From JAJRPT01 sp965661945 (GTDB taxonomy: Bacteria > Bacteroidota > Ignavibacteria > Kapaibacteriales > UBA2268): a DNA stretch of 64,000 bases. Position numbers and translations under genes: made by a program. The stretch spans positions 1 to 64,000 of the forward strand of contig CBFIFP010000008.1 in assembly GCA_965661945.1 (NCBI GenBank), written 5' to 3'. Below are positions 38,022 to 45,645 of this stretch, in pieces (the first letter of the stretch is position 1; each line of letters starts with the position of its first letter). The notes beneath the pieces were generated by a model. The model ran no database searches. It saw nothing but the letters and a program-made list of their open reading frames with translations, and was not told the DNA's origin.

Positions 38022-38040
38022 CCTCTCCTAAAAGGAGAGG
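38022..38040. repeat. Hairpin of an interspersed repeat
   Basis: CCTCTCCT and AGGAGAGG form an 8-bp stem around 3 nt. The flanks ACCTCACACAAAC and GGTTTGGTGTGGG (about 38080-38092) are partly complementary, so this is the core of a larger inverted repeat, of the CCTCTCC-AAA-GGAGAGG type common in bacterial spacers. Confidence 0.55.
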
Positions 38041-38101
38041 TCTTTAAGTTTTTTATTATTAATCTTTTAAGGGGAGGTTTGGTGTGGGTGGACTGCTTTT
38101 C

Positions 38102-38193
38102 TCCCTCCACTAATTTGATTTTTTCCCCTCCACTAATTTGATTTTTTCCCCTCCACTAATTTGATTTTTTCCCCTCCACTAATTTGATTTTTT
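38102..38193 (+). repeat. Four 23-bp tandem repeats
   Basis: The unit CCCCTCCACTAATTTGATTT plus TTT occurs four times; copies 2-4 are identical and copy 1 differs at its first base. It ends 130 nt before icmF. There are no unique spacers between units, so it is not a CRISPR array. It is a likely variable-number repeat. Confidence 0.92.
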
Positions 38194-38285
38194 CTTCGCT
38201 TAATACGTTTAAATTATATACTACTTTGTCTATTTGTTTGTCTAATTTCTTGCCAACTTTTTCAAATAAAATCTCTATTTTTCCG

Positions 38286-38293
38286 TATATTTG
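38286..38293 (+). promoter_or_regulatory. TAnnTTTG box upstream of icmF
   Basis: TATATTTG lies 30 nt before the icmF ATG, downstream of the 23-bp repeats. Tentative -7 element. Confidence 0.4.
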
Positions 38294-38323
38294 TAATTAT
38301 AAATTAGCAAATTTGAGAATTTT

Positions 38324-41300
38324 ATGTCAAAAGTTAAAGAAAAGAAAGATACTACATATAATGTAGTTATGCCTTATAAACCGAAAAATCATATTAGAAT
38401 TGTTACTGCGGCTTCGCTTTTTGATGGACACGATGCGGCGATTAATGTTATGCGGAGGATTATTCAGGCAACTGGTGCGGAGGTGATTCATCTTGGGCAT
38501 AATCGTAGCGTGCAGGAAGTTGTGGATTGTGCGATTCAGGAAGATGCTCAAGGTATTGCGATGACCTCTTATCAAGGTGGGCATACTGAATATTTGATGT
38601 ATATGTATGACCTGCTGAAAGAACGTGGTGCGAATATTAATATTTTTGCTGGTGGTGGTGGGACAATTCTGCCTGAAGAAATTGAAGAGTTGCAAGCGTA
38701 TGGTATTAAAAGGGTTTATTCGCCTGATGATGGAAGGAAAATGGGCTTGCAGGGTATGATTAACGAACTTATGGAGATGTGCGATTTTTCTACTTTTAAA
38801 GATGATAATATTGATTTTATACTTGAAAAAGCACTTGAAAAAGAACATTCTGCTATTGGTAGATTAATTTCTATATCTGAAAATTATCCTGATACTTATA
38901 AAAAAATTGAAGAGAGAATAAAGTCTAAGTTTGAGAATGCAAATATTCCTGTTTTGGGTATTACTGGAACTGGCGGAGCAGGTAAATCTTCACTTGTAGA
39001 TGAGTTTATTCGAAGGTTTTTGGTTGACCAAAAAGATAAAAACATTGCAATTATTTCAATCGACCCCTCTAAACGTAAGACTGGTGGGGCTTTACTTGGC
39101 GATAGAATTAGAATGAACAGTATAAATAACGACAGAGTTTATATGCGTTCCCTTGCAACAAGGCAGTCGAATTTGGCTATGAGTTCTTATGTGCAAGATG
39201 CTATAAATATATGCAAAGCAGCGAATTATGATTTGGTAATTGTTGAGACTTCTGGTATTGGGCAGTCTGATACAGAGATTACTGACCACTCTGATGTTTC
39301 GCTTTATGTTATGACTTCAGAATATGGTGCAGCAACTCAATTGGAAAAGATTGATATGCTTGATTTTGCAGATGTTATTGCTATTAATAAATTTGATAAA
39401 GCGGGTTCTCTTGATGCTATTCGTGATGTGAGAAAGCAATATAAACGCAATAATTTATTGTGGGATGCTAAAGATGAGGACTTGCCAATTTATGGGACAA
39501 TAGCTTCGCAATTCAACGACCCAGGAATGAATACTCTATATCGTAAAATTATTGATGTAGTTTGCGAAAAAACGAATAATGATAATCTGAAATCTAACTT
39601 TGAGATTTCTAAAGCGATGAGTGAGAAGATTTATATTATTCCACCAGAAAGAGTTAGATACCTTGCTGAAATAAAAGAAAATGCTGAAAATTATAATGAA
39701 TTTATCCAAACCCAAACTGGTATTGCAAGAAAATTATATCAATTAAAAGGTACTATTTCGCAATTAAGAGAAGATATTGGCAAAAAGAAAATTGAATATG
39801 AAGAGCAAGACGGAACAGTTATAGCAGTGCAGTCAATTCAAGATGAGCCAGAATATTTAAAAGATTTAGTTGAGAAATACAAAAAATTAGAAAGTGAATT
39901 AGATAACGCTTGTAAGGAAATTTTAAATAAATGGGAAGAAACTCAAAAACTTTATAAAGCAGATACTTATAAGTTTCAAGTTAGAGATAAAGTCATAGAA
40001 CAAGTGCTTTACCATACTTCGCTTTCTGGCACAAGAGTTCCGAAAGTGTCTCTTCCAAAATATAAAGATTGGGGCGATATTCTTCATTGGGTATTAACTG
40101 AAAATGTACCTGGTTTCTTCCCTTATGCCGCTGGTGTATTTCCGCTTAAGCGCTCAGGAGAAGACCCAACAAGAATGTTTGCAGGTGAAGGTGGACCCGA
40201 AAGAACTAACCGCAGATTTCACTATGTATCGGAAGGAATGCCAGCCGCAAGGTTATCAACTGCTTTTGATAGCGTAACTTTATATGGAGAAGACCCTGAC
40301 CACAGACCTGATATTTATGGGAAGATAGGTAATTCGGGAGTGAGTATAGCGACATTAGACGACGCAAAGAAACTATATTCGGGCTTTGATTTATGCGACC
40401 CAACTACTTCGGTTTCAATGACAATTAACGGTCCTGCTCCGATGCTACTTGCTTTCTTTATGAATACTGCGATTGACCAGCAATGCGAAAAGTATATTAA
40501 AGAGAATGGCTTAGAAAAAGAAGTAAATGATAAGATTGAGAAAATATATAAAGATAAAGGAATGGAGCGACCTAGCTATAATGCTGATATACCGAGAGGG
40601 AATAATAGCTTAGGGCTTATGTTACTTGGAATTACAGGCGACCAAGTTCTGCCTATGGAAGTATACGAGAAAATCAAGGAACGTACTATTTCAGTTGTTC
40701 GTGGGACAGTTCAAGCCGATATTTTGAAAGAAGACCAAGCACAAAATACTTGTATTTTTTCAACTGAATTTGCTCTTAGAATGATGGGCGATATTCAGCA
40801 ATATTTTATAGAAAATCAAGTTAGGAATTTTTATTCAGTATCAATTTCGGGTTATCACATAGCGGAAGCAGGTGCAAATCCGATTACACAACTTGCTCTT
40901 ACTCTTTCAAATGGCTTTACTTATGTTGAGTATTACTTATCACGTGGAATGCACATTGATGATTTTGCTCCAAACTTATCTTTCTTCTTCTCGAATGGAG
41001 TTGACCCTGAATACTCTGTAATTGGTAGAGTTGCAAGAAGAATATGGGCTAAGGCAATAAAATACAAATACAAAGGAAATGACCGCTCCCAAAAATTGAA
41101 ATATCATATTCAAACTTCTGGGCGTTCTCTCCACGCACAAGAAATTGCTTTCAACGATATTAGAACAACTCTACAAGCATTATATGCAATATTTGATAAT
41201 TGTAACTCTTTACATACAAACGCTTATGACGAGGCAATCACAACTCCAACGGAGGAAAGTGTTCGCCGAGCAATAGCAATTCAGATGATAATAAACCACG

Positions 41301-41800
41301 AACTTGGACTTGCGAAAAATGAAAATCCAATTCAAGGTGCATTCATTATAGAAGAGCTAACTGACTTAGTAGAAGAAGCGGTATATACTGAATTTAATAG
41401 AATTAGCGAGAGAGGTGGAGTTCTCGGTGCAATGGAAAGAATGTATCAACGTTCCAAAATTCAAGAAGAATCTTTAATATACGAACACAAAAAACATAGT
41501 GGGGAATTACCATTAATTGGAGTAAACACTTATCTCGACCCTAATGGTTCGCCAACAATAGTTCCAAAAGAAGTAATTCGCTCAACTAAAGAAGAAAAAG
41601 AATATGCAATACGTTCCCTAAACGAAGTAAAACGACGTAACGAAGATATTTCAGCACATTATCTGAATGACTTAAAGCGTGCAGCAATTGAAAATAAAAA
41701 TACTTTTGAAGAACTAATGGAAGTAAGCAAATACTGCACACTCGGACAAATCTCCGAAGCATTTTATGAGGTAGGTGGGCAGTATAGACGGAATATGTAG
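38324..41800 (+). CDS. icmF: IcmF, fused B12-dependent isobutyryl-CoA mutase with G-protein chaperone
   Basis: A 1158-residue fusion protein. Residues about 20-150 bind adenosylcobalamin (SLFDGHDAAINVMRR with ligand His36, then TSYQGGHTEYLM). Residues about 205-430 are the MeaI/MeaB-like GTPase (P-loop GITGTGGAGKSS, SIDPSKRKTGGALLGDRIRM, INKFDKAGS). Residues about 560-1158 are the mutase barrel (TRMFAGEGGPERTNRRFHY, DPTTSVSMTINGPAP, RGTVQADILKEDQAQN). The enzyme interconverts isobutyryl- and butyryl-CoA, and some members act on pivalyl-CoA; the GTPase part guards cofactor loading. The last 92 nt recur twice downstream with cargo between, and this copy of the gene is intact. Confidence 0.93.
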   Translation: MSKVKEKKDTTYNVVMPYKPKNHIRIVTAASLFDGHDAAINVMRRIIQATGAEVIHLGHNRSVQEVVDCAIQEDAQGIAMTSYQGGHTEYLMYMYDLLKERGANINIFAGGGGTILPEEIEELQAYGIKRVYSPDDGRKMGLQGMINELMEMCDFSTFKDDNIDFILEKALEKEHSAIGRLISISENYPDTYKKIEERIKSKFENANIPVLGITGTGGAGKSSLVDEFIRRFLVDQKDKNIAIISIDPSKRKTGGALLGDRIRMNSINNDRVYMRSLATRQSNLAMSSYVQDAINICKAANYDLVIVETSGIGQSDTEITDHSDVSLYVMTSEYGAATQLEKIDMLDFADVIAINKFDKAGSLDAIRDVRKQYKRNNLLWDAKDEDLPIYGTIASQFNDPGMNTLYRKIIDVVCEKTNNDNLKSNFEISKAMSEKIYIIPPERVRYLAEIKENAENYNEFIQTQTGIARKLYQLKGTISQLREDIGKKKIEYEEQDGTVIAVQSIQDEPEYLKDLVEKYKKLESELDNACKEILNKWEETQKLYKADTYKFQVRDKVIEQVLYHTSLSGTRVPKVSLPKYKDWGDILHWVLTENVPGFFPYAAGVFPLKRSGEDPTRMFAGEGGPERTNRRFHYVSEGMPAARLSTAFDSVTLYGEDPDHRPDIYGKIGNSGVSIATLDDAKKLYSGFDLCDPTTSVSMTINGPAPMLLAFFMNTAIDQQCEKYIKENGLEKEVNDKIEKIYKDKGMERPSYNADIPRGNNSLGLMLLGITGDQVLPMEVYEKIKERTISVVRGTVQADILKEDQAQNTCIFSTEFALRMMGDIQQYFIENQVRNFYSVSISGYHIAEAGANPITQLALTLSNGFTYVEYYLSRGMHIDDFAPNLSFFFSNGVDPEYSVIGRVARRIWAKAIKYKYKGNDRSQKLKYHIQTSGRSLHAQEIAFNDIRTTLQALYAIFDNCNSLHTNAYDEAITTPTEESVRRAIAIQMIINHELGLAKNENPIQGAFIIEELTDLVEEAVYTEFNRISERGGVLGAMERMYQRSKIQEESLIYEHKKHSGELPLIGVNTYLDPNGSPTIVPKEVIRSTKEEKEYAIRSLNEVKRRNEDISAHYLNDLKRAAIENKNTFEELMEVSKYCTLGQISEAFYEVGGQYRRNM
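41709..41800 (+). repeat. icmF 3' end, repeat copy A (in gene)
   Basis: The native terminal 92 nt of icmF, encoding ELMEVSKYCTLGQISEAFYE and the final GGQYRRNM. It is the parent of copies B and C. Confidence 0.9.
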
Positions 41801-41814
41801 AGGGGGAATTAAAA

Positions 41815-42855
41815 ATGAGTGATATTAAGTTAAAACATTCTTTTCTTGAAAATATAAAGTATGTAATTTCAACTGCTCAAATTAATTCTGTAAAAGCAAT
41901 TGATTTTCAGAGAGTTTTAATGTATTGGAATATTGGTAGAATAATTTTAGAAGAAGAACAAAATGGAAATGATAGAGCGGAATATGGTTCTTATTTAATT
42001 AAAAATTTGTCAAATGAGTTAAGACCTGAATTTGGAACAAGCTTTTCAGTTAGGCAATTAGAAAGATGTCGCCAATTTTATAAAATATATTCAAATGCGT
42101 CCGCACTGCGGTCGCAATTGAGTTGGACACATTATAAGTGTCTTTTACCCCTTGATAATAAAGAGGAAAGAGAATTCTATGAAATTGAATCTGTTAAAAA
42201 TAATTGGTCAGCGAGACAATTAGAACGACAAATTAATAGCCAATTATTTAAGAGATTAATCCTTAGTAATGATAAAGAAAGAGTGCTTGCTGTAGCTAAA
42301 GGTGAAGAAAAAAATATAAATGCAACTGATATTATTAAAGACCCGATGTACCTTGAATTTCTTGGATTAAAACCACAATCTGCATATTACGAAAAAGATT
42401 TAGAGCAGGCAATACTTAGTCAAATACAAAACTTTATCCTTGAACTTGGAAACGGTTTTACTTTTGTTGCTCGACAAAAAAGAATTCATATTGATGGTGA
42501 TGATTTTTTTATTGATTTAGTCTTTTATAACCGACTTTTGAAATCTTTTGTTATAGTTGAACTTAAAACTCATAAACTAAATCATAGTGATTTAGGACAA
42601 TTACAATTATATGTTAATTACTTCGATAGAATAGAAAAACTTCCAGAGGAGAATTCTACAATTGGGATTTTACTATGTGCTGATAAGAATAATGCTGTCG
42701 TTAAATTTTCTTTACCTGAGAATAATAAGACTATTCTTACAAGTCAATATAAATTATATCTTCCAAGTGAAGAGACCCTTATAAATGAAGTTGAAAAAGA
42801 AATTAGAGAATATAATAGTAGAGATTATGAGCAAAATTGGAAAATGAATAAATGA
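41815..42855 (+). CDS. DUF1016/YhcG-type PDDEXK nuclease-domain protein
   Basis: A 346-residue protein of the DUF1016 (YhcG) family. The N-terminal half (about 10-170) has the family helical domain: YWNIGRIILEEEQNGNDRAE, SVRQLERCRQFYKIY, NWSARQLERQINSQLFKRL. The C-terminal half is a PDDEXK nuclease fold with the Asp in FFIDLVFYNRLLK and E-x-K in FVIVELKTHKL. Such genes often travel with type I restriction loci and other mobile defence DNA. Here it sits 14 nt after icmF behind GGGGG and is bounded by two copies of the icmF end, so it looks like imported cargo. No restriction genes are nearby. Confidence 0.9.
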   Translation: MSDIKLKHSFLENIKYVISTAQINSVKAIDFQRVLMYWNIGRIILEEEQNGNDRAEYGSYLIKNLSNELRPEFGTSFSVRQLERCRQFYKIYSNASALRSQLSWTHYKCLLPLDNKEEREFYEIESVKNNWSARQLERQINSQLFKRLILSNDKERVLAVAKGEEKNINATDIIKDPMYLEFLGLKPQSAYYEKDLEQAILSQIQNFILELGNGFTFVARQKRIHIDGDDFFIDLVFYNRLLKSFVIVELKTHKLNHSDLGQLQLYVNYFDRIEKLPEENSTIGILLCADKNNAVVKFSLPENNKTILTSQYKLYLPSEETLINEVEKEIREYNSRDYEQNWKMNK

Positions 42856-42880
42856 TTTATGTCCAGATGTTGTTGAGTTT

Positions 42881-42972
42881 AAGAACTAATGGAAGTAAGC
42901 AAATTCTGCTCACTCGGACAAATCTCCGAAGCATTTTATGAGGTAGGTGGGCAGTATAGACGGAATATGTAG
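42881..42972 (+). repeat. icmF 3' end, repeat copy B
   Basis: 92 nt with only two mismatches to copy A, ending in the icmF TAG. It would encode SKFCSLGQIS in place of SKYCTLGQIS. Similarity continues weakly beyond the stop: GGAGAATTAATAATGG here, against GGGGGAATTAAAAATGAG after copy A, so the following start context was also kept. Confidence 0.95.
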
Positions 42973-43038
42973 GAGAATTAATAATGGATTTTTTAAATTA
43001 AAATGAAGATGATATAATTAATTTTAAGGAAAAAATTT

Positions 43039-43458
43039 ATGGAAAATAAAAATAATGAAAATTCTATCGAAAAAATATATAAAGATAAAGCAATTTGGGT
43101 TGGTACTTTTTTAGGTGGACCTCTGGTTGCTGGATACTTTTTTTCAAAAAATTATAAAACTTTATGACAACCCGAAAAAGTAAAGTTAGTCTGGATAATT
43201 AGTATAATAGCTTCATTAATAATATTTACTGGAATTTTTATGATTCCTGAGGACTTTGATATTCCAAATCAAGTTATACCATTAACTTACTCTCTATTTG
43301 CTTATATACTATTTAAAATATTATTAGGTAAAAAGGTTGAAAATCATATTAATGAAGGAGGTTTAATATATGGTTGGGGAAATATAATTTTAGTTAGTTT
43401 AGTTGGACTTTTGCTAACTTTGATATTTTCGCTAATATATTTTAAAATGATTAATTGA
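43039..43458 (+). pseudogene. Small membrane protein gene broken by an in-frame TGA
   Basis: A frame of 139 codons starts with ATG at 43039 behind AAGGA and is interrupted by one TGA at 43165-43167 (after SKNYKTL, before QPEKVKLVWI). Both sides read as one membrane protein with helices at about residues 19-35, 49-62, 75-90 and 112-135. TGA could come from GGA (Gly) by one change. It lies between icmF-end copies B and C. The part after the stop has an ATG at 43240 but no ribosome site. TGA recoding is unlikely because TGA is used as stop in this genome. Family not named; several Bacteroidetes have similar small proteins. Confidence 0.7.
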
Positions 43459-43480
43459 AATTAAAGGGTAAGTTAAAGAA

Positions 43481-43537
43481 AGCAAATTCTGTTCACTCGG
43501 ACAAATCTCCGAAGCATTTTATGAGGTAGGTGGTCAG
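43481..43537 (+). repeat. icmF 3' end, repeat copy C (shortened)
   Basis: 57 nt matching copy B with two mismatches and sharing the two bases by which B differs from A. It ends before the icmF stop and runs into a TGGTCAGATA duplication (43531-43540 and 43543-43552). It marks the far end of the membrane-protein cargo. Confidence 0.9.
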
Positions 43538-43632
43538 ATATGTGGTCAGATAGATAGGCAAATGCAGATATTGCAACTAATTACTAATAATATTAAATTT
43601 TATAAATCAGAATTATTATTTTAAACTAAATA

Positions 43633-44034
43633 ATGAACTTACCTATGCTACCACAAATAAGCGAATATAACTCAAAACAAAATGATAATCATAAAGTCAT
43701 TTGTGATTTACTTGAATCTATTATTTCTAAAGAACTTGGTAGAGAAGAAAATAAGATATGGCACGCTCACCCTGTCTGGTTTATTAATGGAAATCCTATT
43801 GTCGGGTATAGTATTCAAAAGAAAGGTGTTAGGTTGATGTTTTGGAGTGGTGCTGATTTTGATGAAGTTGGGCTAAACGTAAAAGGTGCGAAATTCAAAG
43901 ACGCATCTATATTTTATAATGATATAAATGAAGTAAATGCGGAAGATTTAAGTAGATGTCTAACTAAATCAAAAACAATTCAATGGGATTATAAAAACAT
44001 TGTTAAAAGAAAAGGAAAATTAGAAAGAATATGA
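43633..44034 (+). CDS. DUF1801 domain protein
   Basis: A 133-residue soluble protein. The DUF1801 features are KIWHAHPVWFINGNPIVGYS, KKGVRLMFWSGADFDEVGL, and the end IQWDYKNIVKRKGKLERI. The family has a small iron-chaperone-like (YdhG/frataxin-related) fold but its function is not settled. It lies just beyond the third icmF-end copy, and its stop overlaps the start of a truncated hydrolase gene (ATGA). It is probably part of the imported segment. Confidence 0.88.
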   Translation: MNLPMLPQISEYNSKQNDNHKVICDLLESIISKELGREENKIWHAHPVWFINGNPIVGYSIQKKGVRLMFWSGADFDEVGLNVKGAKFKDASIFYNDINEVNAEDLSRCLTKSKTIQWDYKNIVKRKGKLERI

Positions 44035-44165
44035 TTAAAATATTTTTGCTTTTTATCCCTTCCCTTATCTTTTCCCAATTGGAAAAAAATATTCTATTCG
44101 ATGAATATATGAACGCTCAAGTAAGTGTTAATGATTTTTCTACTTTCACATTATCTTACCAATAA
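44031..44165 (+). pseudogene. 5' remnant of a serine-hydrolase (beta-lactamase-like) gene
   Basis: A 44-residue frame begins ATG at 44031, overlapping the DUF1801 stop. It has a signal-peptide start (MIKIFLLFIPSLIFSQ) and then LEKNILFDEYMNAQVSVNDF, which resembles the first mature residues of penicillin-binding/beta-lactamase-type serine hydrolases. The match stops at about 44137, and the frame then runs antisense into the nuoN 3' end and stops by chance. This marks a deletion or insertion breakpoint next to nuoN. Confidence 0.55.
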
Positions 44166-45624
44166 AATCATTTAGTAGAAATGGTAATACTCCTAACACT
44201 ATGATTACTATTGATGATATATATACTGGGATTGAGGCAAGTGGTGATGTGTTTTCCATTGTTGCTCCGCCCTCTTCTGGCTCGTCGAACCACATGTATT
44301 TGATTAAGCCAATGTAGAAATACATCGAAATAATTGATGATACAACTGCAATTAGTGTTAGCCATGTGAAACCAGATTTGATTGCTGCGATAAATAATAG
44401 ATATTTACCGAAGAAACCTGCAAAAGGTGGTATGCCCGCAAGTGATAGCATAAACATTGCCATAATTACTGCCATTGCTGGGTTCGACTTGTAGAAGCCC
44501 GAGAAATCACTAAATTCTAAATTTTTACCTTTGTCTCTTTCATATATTGAAAGCAATACAAATGCACCTAATTGCATAAATAAGTATGCTGTCATATAGA
44601 ATACCATTCCGTTCCAACCATCTGTTGTATTTGCTACTAAGCCCATCATCAAATAACCTGCGTGAGCTACAGATGAAAATGCTAACATTCTTTTTACATT
44701 TTTCTGAACTACTGCTGTAATATTACCAATTAACATTGTAATTGCAGATAATATTGCAAGAACTGTTTGTGCATTTTCAGTGTTAGAGATTATATCTTCT
44801 ACCTCCGAAAATGGCATTAGTGATTTTGCAACCATAATGAAAATTAAAACTGCCGCTGCTTTACCAGCTGTGGACATAAAAGCGGTTACAACAGTTGGAG
44901 CTCCAGTATAAACGTCTGGCGCCCACTGATGAAATGGAAATACAGCCATTTTAAAAGCAAGACCAACAATCATAAGTCCAAAACCAATGTTAAGATAAGT
45001 GAATGAATTTAAATCACCTGATGCTATAGCTGATGAGATTATATCAAATTGCATAGAGCCAGTTGCTCCGTAAATCATTGCCATACCATATACTAAGAAA
45101 GCAGTTGAAAATGCACCCAAGAAGAAGTATTTCATTGCTGATTCTACAGATTTTTTATTAAATCTGAAGTAACCTGCAATAATATAAAATGTTATAGACA
45201 TTGTTTCAATACCAATAAAAGCAGTTATAAAGTGATTTGAATGAGCTATTATCATCATTCCAGCAACAGCATATAAGATAAGGTTATAATATTCAGTCTC
45301 TTCTGAATTCTCTCTCTGAAGATATGGCTTTGCTGCCATTAAAGATAAAATTGCACCAAGAGAAAATAGAATATCAAAGAAATAGGCAGTTTGAGTAAAA
45401 TTAAGAGTATTTTTAGTATAAGACTCACCCCAATTTACATATTCCACCAATTCGTAATAATTAAATAATCCAGCAACAGATAAAATCAGACCGATTACTA
45501 ATGTTGCTTGTACAAAAAGATAACCAAATTTCTTGTTTTGCTCATTTACCGCATCGAATATTAAGGCAATAACTGCCAAAATCGATACTGAAAGTATAGG
45601 AGATGCTAATAATAATTCGTTCAT
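44146..45624 (-). CDS. nuoN: NADH-quinone oxidoreductase subunit N
   Basis: A 492-residue antiporter-like membrane subunit of complex I with about 14 helices. Typical are YNLILYAVAGMMIIAHSNHF, GIETMSITFYIIAGYFRFNK, KMAVFPFHQWAPDVYTGAPT, and KRMLAFSSVAHAGYLMMGL with the proton-path lysines. It pumps protons as electrons pass from NADH to quinone. It follows nuoM by 21 nt, third in a nuoLMN unit. Its last codons abut the hydrolase remnant, but the C-terminus NDFIGKIM looks complete. Confidence 0.95.
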   Translation of the reverse strand: MNELLLASPILSVSILAVIALIFDAVNEQNKKFGYLFVQATLVIGLILSVAGLFNYYELVEYVNWGESYTKNTLNFTQTAYFFDILFSLGAILSLMAAKPYLQRENSEETEYYNLILYAVAGMMIIAHSNHFITAFIGIETMSITFYIIAGYFRFNKKSVESAMKYFFLGAFSTAFLVYGMAMIYGATGSMQFDIISSAIASGDLNSFTYLNIGFGLMIVGLAFKMAVFPFHQWAPDVYTGAPTVVTAFMSTAGKAAAVLIFIMVAKSLMPFSEVEDIISNTENAQTVLAILSAITMLIGNITAVVQKNVKRMLAFSSVAHAGYLMMGLVANTTDGWNGMVFYMTAYLFMQLGAFVLLSIYERDKGKNLEFSDFSGFYKSNPAMAVIMAMFMLSLAGIPPFAGFFGKYLLFIAAIKSGFTWLTLIAVVSSIISMYFYIGLIKYMWFDEPEEGGATMENTSPLASIPVYISSIVIIVLGVLPFLLNDFIGKIM

Positions 45625-45645
45625 TATTTTTTCCGAAATAATTTA

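Larger units (their letters stand above)
37822..38323. other. Repeat-rich spacer upstream of icmF
   Basis: About 500 nt without a gene. It holds a direct repeat of GGGTGGACTGC (at about 37941 and 38086), a stable hairpin at 38022-38040 inside a larger imperfect inverted repeat, a four-copy tandem repeat at 38102-38193, and a promoter-like box at 38286. Higher GC than nearby spacers suggests inserted repeat elements. Confidence 0.65.

Noticed and set aside
38102..38193. CRISPR array
   Set aside because: The 23-bp units are directly adjacent with no unique spacers and no cas genes nearby.
38327..38848. A 173-codon antisense frame in icmF
   Set aside because: It is the complement of the conserved B12-binding domain; no independent signal.
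43165..43167. TGA as a recoded (Sec or Trp/Gly) codon in the membrane-protein gene
   Set aside because: TGA acts as stop at prfB and many genes here; there is no SECIS-like hairpin, and the site fits a single GGA-to-TGA change.
41800..44146. An integron or integrase-driven island after icmF
   Set aside because: No integrase, transposase, attC-like hairpin or terminal inverted repeat was seen; only the icmF-end direct repeats.
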